A stretch of 31,195 bases of DNA from an uncultured Anaerotignum sp. (GCA_910578425.1 CAJTQX010000031.1:1-31195), one strand, 5' to 3'. Shown: positions 8,016 to 16,116, numbered from the stretch's first letter. Notes: a model not told the origin generated them from the sequence alone. Numbers and translations are program-made.

Positions 8016-8804
8016 ATGATTCATCAAAAAGAAGGCTACACCGTAATTACGGGGGCAAGCTCGGGCATCGGTTACGAAGCGGCAAAGGCGTTTGCGGGAC
8101 GGGGGAGTCACTTGATTCTGACCGCCCGCAGAAAAGACAGGCTGGAGGCTTTGAGGCAGGAAATTTTGGCACTGCATCCAACGCTTGACATTATGGTCAA
8201 AACGGCAGATTTATCTGTGCCGGAAAATGCATTCCGGCTGTATGAGGAGGTCAAGGCCTATCCACTGCGGACATGGGTTAACAATGCGGGTTTCGGAAAT
8301 TATGACAGTGTAGGGAATCAGAATCTGGAAAAAATCAGACATATGCTGCATTTGAACGTGGAAGCCCTGACAATTCTTTCTTCCCTGTTTGTACGGGATT
8401 TTAAGGACATTGAGGGGACACAGCTTATCAATGTTTCTTCTGCCGGAGGGTATGCAATCGTTCCCAATGCGGTCACATATTGTGCGGCAAAGTTTTATGT
8501 CAGTGCGTTTACAGAAGGGCTGGCATGGGAACTGAAAGCGGCTCATGCAAAAATGCAGGCAAAGGTGCTGGCTCCTGCCGCTACAAAAACAGGATTTGGA
8601 AAAGCCGCGAATGACGCGGCGGAATATGACTATGATAAGCTGTTTGGTACATACCATACAAGTGCGCAGGTGGCGTCCTTTCTGCTGAAACTTTACGACA
8701 GCAGCGAAACGGTTGGGCTGGTGAACAGAGAAACTTTTTCTTTTTACCTGTGCAGCCCACAGTTCTCATACGCCGGAAACTCAGAGCATAATCAAAAAAT
8801 GTAA
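8016..8804 (+). CDS. SDR-family NAD(P)-dependent oxidoreductase
   Basis: A short-chain dehydrogenase/reductase of 262 residues. It has the cofactor motif TGASSGIG (12-19), the NNAG motif, the active-site serine in VSSAGG and the catalytic YCAAK (Tyr155, Lys159). It is closest in style to the broad group of gut-clostridial SDRs annotated only as oxidoreductases; the substrate cannot be read. I chose ATG 8016 because GGGAGG lies 8 bases before it, and the frame upstream runs through the promoter. It is likely under control of the divergent MerR gene and is followed by its own terminator. Confidence 0.9.
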   Translation: MIHQKEGYTVITGASSGIGYEAAKAFAGRGSHLILTARRKDRLEALRQEILALHPTLDIMVKTADLSVPENAFRLYEEVKAYPLRTWVNNAGFGNYDSVGNQNLEKIRHMLHLNVEALTILSSLFVRDFKDIEGTQLINVSSAGGYAIVPNAVTYCAAKFYVSAFTEGLAWELKAAHAKMQAKVLAPAATKTGFGKAANDAAEYDYDKLFGTYHTSAQVASFLLKLYDSSETVGLVNRETFSFYLCSPQFSYAGNSEHNQKM

Positions 8805-8810
8805 GCGATA

Positions 8811-8861
8811 AACAGAACTGTTGTGTGACGGGAAACCTGCCGCATTGCAGTTCTGTTTTTC
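8811..8861 (+). terminator. Intrinsic terminator after the SDR gene
   Basis: AACAGAACTG (8811-8820) pairs perfectly with CAGTTCTGTT (8848-8857) and is followed by a T-run. A GGG/CCTG inner helix shortens the loop. Confidence 0.8.
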
Positions 8862-8908
8862 CTGTGAATCATCTAAAATTTCTTTTATTTGTTTCTAACA
8901 AAGGGCTA

Positions 8909-8937
8909 AAGACCACTTAATGCGCCTGGGATATACT
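8909..8937 (+). promoter_or_regulatory. Candidate promoter of the polyphosphate polymerase-CotH operon
   Basis: TATACT (8932-8937) lies 29 bases before the TTG start of the VTC gene. The -35 position (AAGACC, 8909-8914) is poor for the main sigma factor. The CTAAAG upstream of it loosely recalls alternative sigma-factor boxes. This is only a suggestion. Confidence 0.3.
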
Positions 8938-8965
8938 GGGGGCAAAGAAACGGAGGTGGCAGAAT

Positions 8966-9649
8966 TTGGAAGAGAAATGGAGGAAGGAACTGAAATATAC
9001 CCTGACGAAAGCGGAAAGCGTGATGATGGCGCGCAGGCTGTCTGCGTTCATGAAGCGGGACATCCATACAGGCGGGCGGAAGGAATATTTCATCCGCTCC
9101 CTGTATTTCGACAATCCGGACGACAAAGTCCTGAAAGAAAAGCTTTCCGGCGTTGCGGTGCGGGATAAGTTCCGCATACGATATTATGATTTTGACGCGC
9201 GGCTGATACGTTTGGAAAAAAAGAGCAAGAGATATTCTCTGGGACACAAATACCAGTGCCCTCTGGAGCCGGAAGAAGTGGAAAAAATCATCAGCGGAAA
9301 GCTGGACTGGATGGCGGAGGACGCGAGGACACTTGTGCGGGAGCTCTGGCTGAAAATGAAGCTGGAACTTTATCGGCCGGTCGTGCTGGTGGATTATATG
9401 CGGGAACCCTTTACATTCGCGCCGGGGAATGTGCGCGTGACATTTGACAGGGAAATCCGTTCCGACAAAAGTGTGCGGAATTTTTTCCGGAAGGACGCGC
9501 CGACAATTCCTGTTTTAGATGGCGGCAGATGCATCATGGAAGTGAAATATGACGACTTCCTGCCGGATGTTGTCAGCCGGACAATATTGACGGCAAAAAA
9601 CCGCGAGCAGGCGTTTTCTAAATTTGCGGCGTGCAGAATCAACGGATAA
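8966..9649 (+). CDS. VTC-domain polyphosphate polymerase-like protein
   Basis: The 227-residue product is a single VTC domain, the tunnel-shaped fold that makes polyphosphate from ATP in yeast and is found alone in many bacteria. Basic and acidic tunnel residues are visible in RKELKY, FIRSLYFDN, RDKFRIRYYD, LIRLEKKSK, VLVDYMREPF and CIMEVKYDDFLP. I use TTG 8966, with GGAGG 9 bases upstream, because no ATG precedes the conserved RKELKY. It is the first gene of a three-gene cassette with DUF4956 and CotH proteins, spaced by 29 and 15 bases, so it probably works at the membrane with those partners. Confidence 0.88.
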   Translation: MEEKWRKELKYTLTKAESVMMARRLSAFMKRDIHTGGRKEYFIRSLYFDNPDDKVLKEKLSGVAVRDKFRIRYYDFDARLIRLEKKSKRYSLGHKYQCPLEPEEVEKIISGKLDWMAEDARTLVRELWLKMKLELYRPVVLVDYMREPFTFAPGNVRVTFDREIRSDKSVRNFFRKDAPTIPVLDGGRCIMEVKYDDFLPDVVSRTILTAKNREQAFSKFAACRING

Positions 9650-9678
9650 TTAGAAGGTTTTAGAGAGGATGATGCAGT

Positions 9679-10353
9679 ATGACATTTCAGGATATTTTCA
9701 AAAGCGGTTTTCTGGACAGTTTCCAGAGTTTTTCTTTGACAGATATTGTACTTTCCCTGGCTTCGGCGTTTTTTATCGGACTTTTTATATTCTATGTTTA
9801 CCAGAAAACATACAGCGGCGTACTGTACAGCCGGAGCTTTAACGTTTCCCTTGTGGCAATACTGCTTGTGACAACGCTTGTGATCTGCGGTGTGACGAGC
9901 AACGTTGTGCTTTCGCTGGGTATGGTCGGCGCGCTTTCCATTGTGCGGTTCCGTACCGCTGTAAAAGATCCGATGGATTTGGTATTCCTGTTCTGGGCAA
10001 TCGCGGAGGGCATACTTTGCGGTGCGGCGTTGCTGCCGCTGGCCCTGCTGGGCTGTCCGGTCATTGGTATATTCCTGCTGGTATTTGCGAACCGCCAGCA
10101 GAGGGATAACCCATATCTGATTATCATTCGGCTTGAAGATATGGAGCTTGAGGGAGAAATCGCGGCGTTTCTGCGAAAAGAGGTGAAAAAGATGCTTCTG
10201 AAATCCAAAACGGTAACAGGCGGCGCGGGAACAGAACTGATTTATGAGATTCGTCCGGCGGACAGCGACAGCCGTTTTGTCAATACGATCAGCAAAATGG
10301 AAGGCGTTGAATCTGCTGTTATGGTTAGCTATGACGGCAATTATGCGGCCTGA
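9679..10353 (+). CDS. DUF4956 membrane protein
   Basis: A 224-residue protein with about four membrane segments (near 20-40, 50-70, 75-95 and 105-135) and a soluble C-terminal domain of about 85 residues. Family signatures include the SLGMVGALSIVRFRTAVKDP segment between membrane helices. The function is unknown. In many Firmicutes it is linked to VTC-type polyphosphate polymerases and CotH kinases, as here, and it could be an export or anchoring channel for their product. The start has an AGAGAGGATG region and follows the VTC gene by 29 bases. Confidence 0.88.
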   Translation: MTFQDIFKSGFLDSFQSFSLTDIVLSLASAFFIGLFIFYVYQKTYSGVLYSRSFNVSLVAILLVTTLVICGVTSNVVLSLGMVGALSIVRFRTAVKDPMDLVFLFWAIAEGILCGAALLPLALLGCPVIGIFLLVFANRQQRDNPYLIIIRLEDMELEGEIAAFLRKEVKKMLLKSKTVTGGAGTELIYEIRPADSDSRFVNTISKMEGVESAVMVSYDGNYAA

Positions 10354-10368
10354 GAAAAGGGTGATACT

Positions 10369-12174
10369 ATGGGAAAACTGCGTGAATACAGGGCGGTGGT
10401 GCTATCAGGGTTTGCGGTAACGGCAGTTCTGGCGGTTGTGTATTTCTGGGCATGGAAGGCGGAAGAAACGGACAGCCGTTTTACTTACGCAGAGCACCTC
10501 TTTCGAGAGGGTGCTGTGAGTGAAATTGACATACAGATTGCGGAGGAGGACTGGCAGGATATACTGGAAAATCCGCTTGCGGAGGAATACCATCGCGCCA
10601 ATGTGGTGATTAACGGCGAAACGGTAAGAAACGCAGCAATACGCACAAAGGGCAATACCAGCCTGACATTTGTAGCATCGTCCGATTCCGACCGTTACAG
10701 TTTTAAGCTGGATTTTGATTATTATGAGGATAATGGGAATTATTACGGGTTGAAAAAGCTGAATCTGAATAACAATTACAGTGACAGCAGCAGTATGCGG
10801 GAATATCTTTCTTACAAAATACTGGATGCAATGGGCGTGCCTGTGCCGGGCTGCGGTTACACGCATATTACAGTAAATGGCGAAGAATGGGGATTGTATC
10901 TGGCTGTTGAGGCTGTAGACGAAGTGTTTTTGGAAACGCGTTTTTCTGATGCGTCCGGGGACCTTTATAAACCGGAAGGGATGGGCGGCACAGGAGCCGA
11001 TCTTGTTTACCGCGGGGAGGATATTTCCCTTTATACGGGCCTGAACCCGAAAACAAATGAAAACGGCGATGGGAGTGCAGTTCTCGCGCTGATGCGCGCG
11101 CTGGAAAGTGGGGAAGGCTTAGAGGAAACGCTTGACGTGGACGAGGCTTTGCGGTATCTGGCAGTGAATACGGCTTTAGCGAATTTCGACAGCTATCTGG
11201 GCGGTACAACGCACAACTATTACCTGTATGAGCAGGATGGGGTATTTTCCATACTGCCCTGGGATTACAATCTTTCTTTTGGCGGCTTCGGCGGCGGAAA
11301 GGTGGATATTTATAACCCTGTGAGCGGCATGGGCGGGCCGGACGGCGAAAGATTTCCGGCGGAACAGGGCGGGAACAACGCGCCGGAGGAAATTGCAGCG
11401 GAACAGACTGAGATTCCCGCAGCAGAGCCTGCCGCTCCGCCGGATATGGGCGGCGAGCGGAGAGGTATGGGGATGCCAACGGAACGGGATGCCCCCCTGC
11501 CGGAGATGGGAATATCCTTTGACAGTAACAGGCGGCGCATGGAACCGCCGGAGGGTATGCCTGCTTTTGGCGGAACCGGAGAAAAGCCTTTGGTGACGAC
11601 GCTTTTGGAAAACGAAGAATATCTTGAGACGTACGAGGGATATCTGCGGGAACTGGCGGAGATTTATCTCAGCCGTGAATATCTGACGGCGCAGATAACA
11701 GAAATATATGATTTGATTGCACCGTATGTGAAGCAGGACGCAACCGCATTTTATGCCTTTGAGGAATTTGAACGCGCCTGCTCGACAGACCCGAAGGATG
11801 AATATTCTCTGGTATATTTCGGCGTGAATATGGCGGAAAGCATACTGAACCAACTGGCGGGCGGCGAGCCGACATTTGATACCGGCAGTCTGAAAGGCGG
11901 CGGCTTCGGCGGCGGGAAAGGCGGCGGATTCCGGCAGGGAGAACGGCCGGAAGGAGAAAACGGCGTCCCAGCGTTTGGCGGCGGTGAGAACCGCCCTGAT
12001 GGCAGGGGCGGAAAAACCGCGCCGCCGGATATGAAGGGCACGAAGCAGACGGATTTTCGGGAATATCTGCCGAAGTTGGCACTCTGTGGCGGTGTTTTTG
12101 CGGCAGGGCTGGTGTTTGCGCTGGTGTTCCGGCGGAAAAAGTGGCTGAAAGAGCCTGAAAAACGGGAATCATGA
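10369..12174 (+). CDS. CotH-like protein kinase, membrane-anchored, with low-complexity inserts
   Basis: CotH kinases are atypical secreted or spore-coat kinases. This 601-residue protein has an N-terminal signal-anchor (8-27) and the CotH core from about 45. Core motifs are IRTKGNTS, SFKLDFDYY, LKKLNLNNNYSD, EYLSYKILDAMGVPVP and the metal-binding ILPWDYNLSFGG (about 297-308). Two inserts are unusual: a Met/Pro/Glu/Gly-rich stretch at about 316-405 and a Gly-rich stretch at about 500-560. A final membrane helix (about 568-588) ends in RRKKW. The catalytic domain would face outside. The stop overlaps an ATG of a degraded frame (ATGA). The target protein is unknown. Confidence 0.87.
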   Translation: MGKLREYRAVVLSGFAVTAVLAVVYFWAWKAEETDSRFTYAEHLFREGAVSEIDIQIAEEDWQDILENPLAEEYHRANVVINGETVRNAAIRTKGNTSLTFVASSDSDRYSFKLDFDYYEDNGNYYGLKKLNLNNNYSDSSSMREYLSYKILDAMGVPVPGCGYTHITVNGEEWGLYLAVEAVDEVFLETRFSDASGDLYKPEGMGGTGADLVYRGEDISLYTGLNPKTNENGDGSAVLALMRALESGEGLEETLDVDEALRYLAVNTALANFDSYLGGTTHNYYLYEQDGVFSILPWDYNLSFGGFGGGKVDIYNPVSGMGGPDGERFPAEQGGNNAPEEIAAEQTEIPAAEPAAPPDMGGERRGMGMPTERDAPLPEMGISFDSNRRRMEPPEGMPAFGGTGEKPLVTTLLENEEYLETYEGYLRELAEIYLSREYLTAQITEIYDLIAPYVKQDATAFYAFEEFERACSTDPKDEYSLVYFGVNMAESILNQLAGGEPTFDTGSLKGGGFGGGKGGGFRQGERPEGENGVPAFGGGENRPDGRGGKTAPPDMKGTKQTDFREYLPKLALCGGVFAAGLVFALVFRRKKWLKEPEKRES

Positions 12175-12596
12175 AACAATTTTGGCAGTTTGACGCATAT
12201 CCCTGCTTGAAAGTATTTTTAGATTTTTACGAATCTTTTCAGAATGCGGAGAATATCCGGACAGCTTTTCTCAGTATCCTGCCAATAGAAAGAATCCACA
12301 TAAAAACGGCGGGCTGGTATTTGCTGTAGGGCATGCCAATAGATATTCTGTGGGCGTAGAGTGCTCTGATTTGGCGTATGAGGACCCGCGTGTGAAATAT
12401 CAGATACGCGAAAATGGTACAAGGAAAGGAATATTGCGCGGCGGAGCAATTACTGCACATGCCAGAACGCAGAAAAAATATTCTTGGGATATACAATATT
12501 TTGGAGGGATATGTATATCTGGCGGCAAATGACAGTAAGGCTTTGGATGATTTTGCAGACAGGTTTTTGATTACGGATAAAGCGGCAAAAAGATGA
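12171..12596 (+). pseudogene. Frameshifted remnant of an unknown gene, overlapping the CotH stop
   Basis: An ATG at 12171 overlaps the CotH stop (ATGA) and opens a frame that ends at a TAG at 12327. From about 12194 a second frame is open to 12532 and reads a plausible globular sequence (for example GGLVFAVGHANRYSVGVEC). From about 12410 the first frame becomes open again to the TGA at 12594 and reads KNILGIYNILEGYVYLAAND. The pieces join into one protein of about 140 residues if one or two frameshifts are restored. I do not recognise the family. The coupling suggests it was once a fourth gene of the VTC-DUF4956-CotH operon. Confidence 0.45.
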
Positions 12597-12613
12597 AAGC
12601 GGAAAGAAGCAGG

Positions 12614-12641
12614 AAGGGCAGTCTGTCAGGGACTGCCCTCT
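12614..12641. terminator. Hairpin between convergent units
   Basis: GGGCAGTC pairs perfectly with GACTGCCC around 12615-12637, with a 7-base loop. It lies between the decayed + strand unit and the 3' end of the minus-strand MBL gene (stop at 12656-12658). The T-runs on both sides are short, so termination would be moderate. Confidence 0.5.
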
Positions 12642-12655
12642 TTGCAGGGAAAAAC

Positions 12656-13561
12656 CTACCGCTTTCTCCGATACCTCAAATATCCATTCTCATACCATGC
12701 CTCTATTCGTCCGATTTCCTCCAGATACTGCACAAAGGGCGTTATCATAACGCAGATATCCGAAAAATCAAATCTTGTCCGAATATGGATATGCATGTCC
12801 ATGATTACGGCGGCGGCAATATCGTCAAAGCTCATGCCGTCCTGTACACATGCTTCGACAGCTTCTGCGCGTTTGATGTAATGGGCAATATTCTGTTCCG
12901 CGATTTCCCGCAGATCGTCTAATACACCTTTATGCGAAAGGATGTAACGGTCGCACCGAAGCTCTGCCAGCTTTCTTTTTGTGCGGAAATCAACTGCGAT
13001 ATTTTCGGCATAGGGCAGCTTGGAGTGGCGGAGTACCTGTTCGGTCATAATCGCGTCGCCAATCATTGCAGTATTATCTTCTGTGATTATGGCAATGTGC
13101 GAGCGGCTGTGTCCAGGCGTATGCAGGATACCGAATTTTCTGCCGCAGATATCAAGTTCCGTTTCGCCTTCCGGAATATAATCTGTTGGCAGTGCTTCCA
13201 TGCGCGCAAGCAGGGGGCGCATTTCCTGAAACGCCATGCGTGACCACATAAACCGGAGATTATCAATGTCCTTGCTGGTATAAGCCTCGGAGCCGTACAT
13301 ATAGATCCGGCAGCCGTACTTTTCACGCAGGGCTCTGTTGTTGCCGGTATGGTCCCAATGCCCATGCGTTGCGATGACTGCTTTTACGTTCAGCCGTTCC
13401 GCGGCTAATGTATTTAATATAAATTCGGATTCGTCCGGCTGGAACGCGCTGCCGGAGTCCAGCAGCACAACGTCCCGTTCATTCAAGCGGTAAACCCCAA
13501 TCATTGTCGTTTTTGTATCAATACACCACGTATTCCCTTTTACACAGAAAAAATGTCCCAA
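12656..13561 (-). CDS. MBL-fold metallo-hydrolase
   Basis: A 301-residue metallo-beta-lactamase-fold hydrolase, probably cytoplasmic. The zinc motif HGHWDH gives His66, His68, Asp70 and His71. HTPGHSRSH supplies the next His, IGDAI the bridging Asp and LSHKG a late His. A C-terminal region of about 70 residues after the MBL core resembles the helical tail of glyoxalase-II-like enzymes. I chose TTG 13561 because AGGAGG lies 5 bases before it. The open frame continues 24 codons further upstream without a ribosome site. The substrate is unknown. It is divergent from hom and has its own promoter. Confidence 0.87.
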   Translation of the reverse strand: MGHFFCVKGNTWCIDTKTTMIGVYRLNERDVVLLDSGSAFQPDESEFILNTLAAERLNVKAVIATHGHWDHTGNNRALREKYGCRIYMYGSEAYTSKDIDNLRFMWSRMAFQEMRPLLARMEALPTDYIPEGETELDICGRKFGILHTPGHSRSHIAIITEDNTAMIGDAIMTEQVLRHSKLPYAENIAVDFRTKRKLAELRCDRYILSHKGVLDDLREIAEQNIAHYIKRAEAVEACVQDGMSFDDIAAAVIMDMHIHIRTRFDFSDICVMITPFVQYLEEIGRIEAWYENGYLRYRRKR

Positions 13562-13641
13562 TGTTTCCTCCTCCTTGTTTGCCTTCGACTGACAGAAGAA
13601 GATACTTCCGTCAATCCGAAGAAACGATTCCAATATATAGA

Positions 13642-13669
13642 ATCATACAGTTTTTTTTCATATTTTCAA
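13642..13669 (-). promoter_or_regulatory. Promoter of the MBL hydrolase gene
   Basis: On the minus strand TTGAAA (13669-13664) and TATGAT (13647-13642) are 16 bases apart, about 80 bases before the TTG start. The rest of the 13562-13869 gap holds only AT-rich DNA and the hom promoter. Confidence 0.5.
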
Positions 13670-13792
13670 GCTGTTTTTGCAAAAAGCTGTCACCGGCATA
13701 TTGTTTTTGTGTACAGAATGATGAGAATGATGCAGGGAAATGTTCTGTTTTTGACACATGGAAAAATGTTTGCGAAAAAAAGACAAAAAGTG

Positions 13793-13820
13793 TTGACAAG
13801 CGGCGGTTTCGTGTTAAAAT
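13793..13820 (+). promoter_or_regulatory. Promoter of hom
   Basis: A perfect TTGACA (13793-13798) and TAAAAT (13815-13820) are 16 bases apart. Transcription would start near 13828, about 42 bases before the ATG. The leader is too short for a riboswitch or T-box. Confidence 0.75.
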
Positions 13821-13869
13821 TTTAATATCACATTTGAAACAGGACTTTCTAAAAGATGGAGGAATTATA

Positions 13870-15165
13870 ATGGAACAGATCGTCAGAAAAATCGCGCTGC
13901 TTGGCATGGGTACAGTTGGCAGCGGCGTATATCAGATCATTGAACAGCAGAAAGAAGAAATGCCGGACAAGATTGGCGCAGAGCTTGAAATTGCAAAAGT
14001 TTTGGTGCGGAATAAGGCGAAATATGCGGACAGGATACCGGCGGAAAAGCTGACGGATGACTGGCAGACCATTCTCGCGGACGAAAGCATTGATATTGTG
14101 GTGGAAGTGATGGGCGGTATCGAGCCTGCATTTACATATATCCGCGAAGCGTTGGCGAGGGGTAAGCATGTTGTAACAGCGAATAAGGACCTGATGGCAA
14201 CGCATGGGCACGTGCTGCTGGAGGAGGCAAAGGCGCATGGCTGCGACCTGCTGTTTGAAGCCGCAGTTGCTGGCGGTATCCCTATTATTCGGCCTCTGAA
14301 GCAGTGCCTTGCCGGCAATCATATCACTGAAGTCATGGGCATTATCAATGGTACAACGAATTTCATTCTGACGAAAATGACAGAGGAAGGTATGGAGTTT
14401 TCCGACGCGCTGGCACTGGCAACAGAGCTGGGCTATGCCGAGGCTGACCCTACAGCGGATATAGAAGGACATGATGCGGGGCGCAAGCTGGCGATACTGG
14501 CGTCCATCGCGTTCCATACGCCGGTGACATTCCAGGACGTCTATACCGAGGGTATTTCCCAAATCACATCGAAGGATATTCGCTACGCGCATGAGTTGGG
14601 CTGTGAAATCAAGCTGCTGGGCATTGCGAAGCAGGCGGAGGACGGCATCGAGGTGCGTGTGCATCCGACAATGATCCCCCAGAATCACCCGCTTGCGAAA
14701 ATCAATGATTCGTTCAATGCTGTTTTTGTGCATGGTGATGCTGTAGATGATGCAATGTTCTATGGACGCGGGGCAGGCTCCCTGCCGACAGGCAGCGCGA
14801 TTGTGGGCGATATTATGGACGTGGCGCGGAATATGCTTTATCACTGCAATGGGCGGATTGGTTGCAGCTGCTACAAGAATATTCCCATCAGGGATATGAA
14901 GGAAACAAAAAGCAGTTATTATATTCGTATGATGCTGGAGGACCGCGCGGGTACGCTGGCGGCTCTGGCGGGGCTGTTCGGCAGCAATAATGTCAGCATT
15001 TCCAAGCTGCTGCAAAAAGCGAAGCATGGCGATACGGCAGAAGTGGTTATTGTGACATACGATGTTGCAGAGAGTAAATTTATGGATTCCATGACTGTGA
15101 TTCGGAGCATGTCAATGGTGAAGGAAATTTCTTCTATCATTCGCGTATACCAGCCGGAAGAATAA
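13870..15165 (+). CDS. hom: Homoserine dehydrogenase
   Basis: Homoserine dehydrogenase reduces aspartate semialdehyde to homoserine, the branch point to threonine and methionine, in the cytoplasm. The 431-residue product has the NAD(P) motif GMGTVGSGV (12-20), the conserved segment VVTANKDLMA, the family signature NGTTNFILTKM and the catalytic region AEADPTADIEGHDAGRKLAI. A C-terminal ACT domain (about 350-431, beginning YYIRMMLEDRAGTLA) is expected to mediate feedback inhibition. I chose ATG 13870 because GGAGG lies 7 bases upstream; the open frame continues far upstream through the promoter. It appears to be a single-gene unit. Confidence 0.96.
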   Translation: MEQIVRKIALLGMGTVGSGVYQIIEQQKEEMPDKIGAELEIAKVLVRNKAKYADRIPAEKLTDDWQTILADESIDIVVEVMGGIEPAFTYIREALARGKHVVTANKDLMATHGHVLLEEAKAHGCDLLFEAAVAGGIPIIRPLKQCLAGNHITEVMGIINGTTNFILTKMTEEGMEFSDALALATELGYAEADPTADIEGHDAGRKLAILASIAFHTPVTFQDVYTEGISQITSKDIRYAHELGCEIKLLGIAKQAEDGIEVRVHPTMIPQNHPLAKINDSFNAVFVHGDAVDDAMFYGRGAGSLPTGSAIVGDIMDVARNMLYHCNGRIGCSCYKNIPIRDMKETKSSYYIRMMLEDRAGTLAALAGLFGSNNVSISKLLQKAKHGDTAEVVIVTYDVAESKFMDSMTVIRSMSMVKEISSIIRVYQPEE

Positions 15166-15224
15166 TGAAAAGAGAGGCTTTTGGAACCGTCTGTAAAAAA
15201 TGACAGATTTACTTCCCAAAGGGA

Positions 15225-15253
15225 TTGTTTTTCTTTTCCAGATATGGTATACT
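15225..15253 (+). promoter_or_regulatory. Promoter of a candidate small RNA
   Basis: TTGTTT (15225-15230) and TATACT (15248-15253) are 17 bases apart, with TG before the -10 (extended form). It is well placed to start transcription near 15260, about 75 bases before a strong terminator, with no open reading frame in between. Confidence 0.5.
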
Positions 15254-15259
15254 GCACTG

Positions 15260-15376
15260 TAATTTGAGCATGGTATTGATGCGCGCGTCCCTTTTTAACC
15301 ATGCGGGGGCAGCGCGATACCAATACATTTTTATGAAGCTATGATACATCCCCGTGTGCATAGCTTCTTTTTGTTT
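15260..15376 (+). ncRNA. Candidate structured small RNA (orphan riboswitch-like)
   Basis: Between the extended -10 promoter and a strong terminator lie about 75 bases with strong folding potential. A long stem pairs GTATTG (15273-15278) with CAATAC (15321-15326), then CGCGC with GCGCG (15312-15316). Separately GCATGGT (15268-15274) matches ACCATGC (15298-15304) in the loop of that stem, which would make a pseudoknot or a competing helix. The terminator is GAAGCTATG/CATAGCTTC (15335-15367) plus a T-run. I do not recognise a known class. There is no + strand gene after it; a palindromic repeat follows. It could be an sRNA or the remains of a regulated leader whose gene was lost. Confidence 0.42.
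15335..15376 (+). terminator. Strong intrinsic terminator
   Basis: GAAGCTATG (15335-15343) pairs perfectly with CATAGCTTC (15359-15367), inner TACA/TGTG extends the stem, and TTTTTGTTT follows. It would end the candidate small RNA and any read-through from hom. Confidence 0.85.
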
Positions 15377-15425
15377 CCGTTTTCCGCAGAGCCTCTCCTG
15401 CTGTTTATCATTGGAAAAGGGCTTA

Positions 15426-15511
15426 GGCAGTGTCGTCACAGGTGTATGCACACGCCTTTTCGACAAAAGTATGCTCGAAAATATGTATACATGACTTATG
15501 ACGATACTGCA
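15426..15511. repeat. Second copy of the small palindromic (MITE-like) repeat
   Basis: Terminal inverted repeats GGCAGTGTCGTCA (15426-15438) and TGACGATACTGC (15499-15510) bound an 86-bp unit. The arms continue to pair inward (TTTTCGA facing TCGAAAA), so it folds as a hairpin. Its right arm matches the repeat at 108-150. It carries no gene. The stop codon and last codons of the minus-strand membrane protein gene lie inside it. Confidence 0.72.
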
Positions 15512-16116
15512 TGGGAAAAAGCCATGATGAAAAAGCGTCCAGACTGAAACAGTATCAGGAGCAGCAAACCGAGAAGGGCAATTAAAATGCCGTCTCCCCT
15601 TGTATACGGCAGACTTTCCGCTTTCATTGCCCTGCGCGCGCCGATTAAAAAATCCAGACTTTCAAGGAGGAATAACAGTGGCAAAGTGAAGAACAAAATC
15701 AGCAGGAACGGGCGCATGTGGTCAGACAGCCTGCCGAACCATGCCAAAATACAAAAAATGAAAAGCAAATACCAGTCGAAATAAAAAAGTATCCCCCAAA
15801 TACACATTTTTCTGTGGTTTTCAGGGGAGACCCGATAATATTTTTCAGGAAGGTCTTTTGGTTGTGTGCGCCCCCAGTGAAACGTTTCGTCACTGATCAG
15901 GAATTTTTGAAGGCGGATACTTTGGACGGGCAGATAAAATTTTTTAGTCAGCCGAAAAGGAAACCACGCCGAAAAAAACCGGCCGCATACAAAGCCCAGA
16001 AAAGGTACGCCGATGCTGACACAGAATACCATTAAAATTTTTTCTGTCAAATTCAAAGTTGTGCCTAAACGCAAGAGATGCATGTTCTGTTTTTCCCCTT
16101 TCATTTGCTGTGCCAT
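15496..16116 (-). CDS. Membrane protein of unknown function, 3' end altered by a repeat
   Basis: I recognise no family. The 206-residue product has membrane segments near 26-48, 108-126, 133-152 and 178-200, and a basic, aromatic cytoplasmic-looking loop between the first two. The last four residues (AVSS) and the stop are supplied by the palindromic repeat at 15426-15511, so the original C-terminus was probably longer or different. The start is uncertain: ATG 16116 has little ribosome site, and ATGs at residues 5 and 12 are alternatives. It sits next to a vanZ pseudogene in a decaying region and may itself be non-functional. Confidence 0.55.
   Translation of the reverse strand: MAQQMKGEKQNMHLLRLGTTLNLTEKILMVFCVSIGVPFLGFVCGRFFSAWFPFRLTKKFYLPVQSIRLQKFLISDETFHWGRTQPKDLPEKYYRVSPENHRKMCIWGILFYFDWYLLFIFCILAWFGRLSDHMRPFLLILFFTLPLLFLLESLDFLIGARRAMKAESLPYTRGDGILIALLGLLLLILFQSGRFFIMAFSHAVSS

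Noticed and set aside
12593..12922. 109-codon + strand frame
   Set aside because: It overlaps the minus-strand MBL hydrolase gene, which has the full zinc motif set.
13849..15027. 392-codon minus-strand frame opposite hom
   Set aside because: Antisense shadow; hom has promoter, ribosome site and all family motifs.
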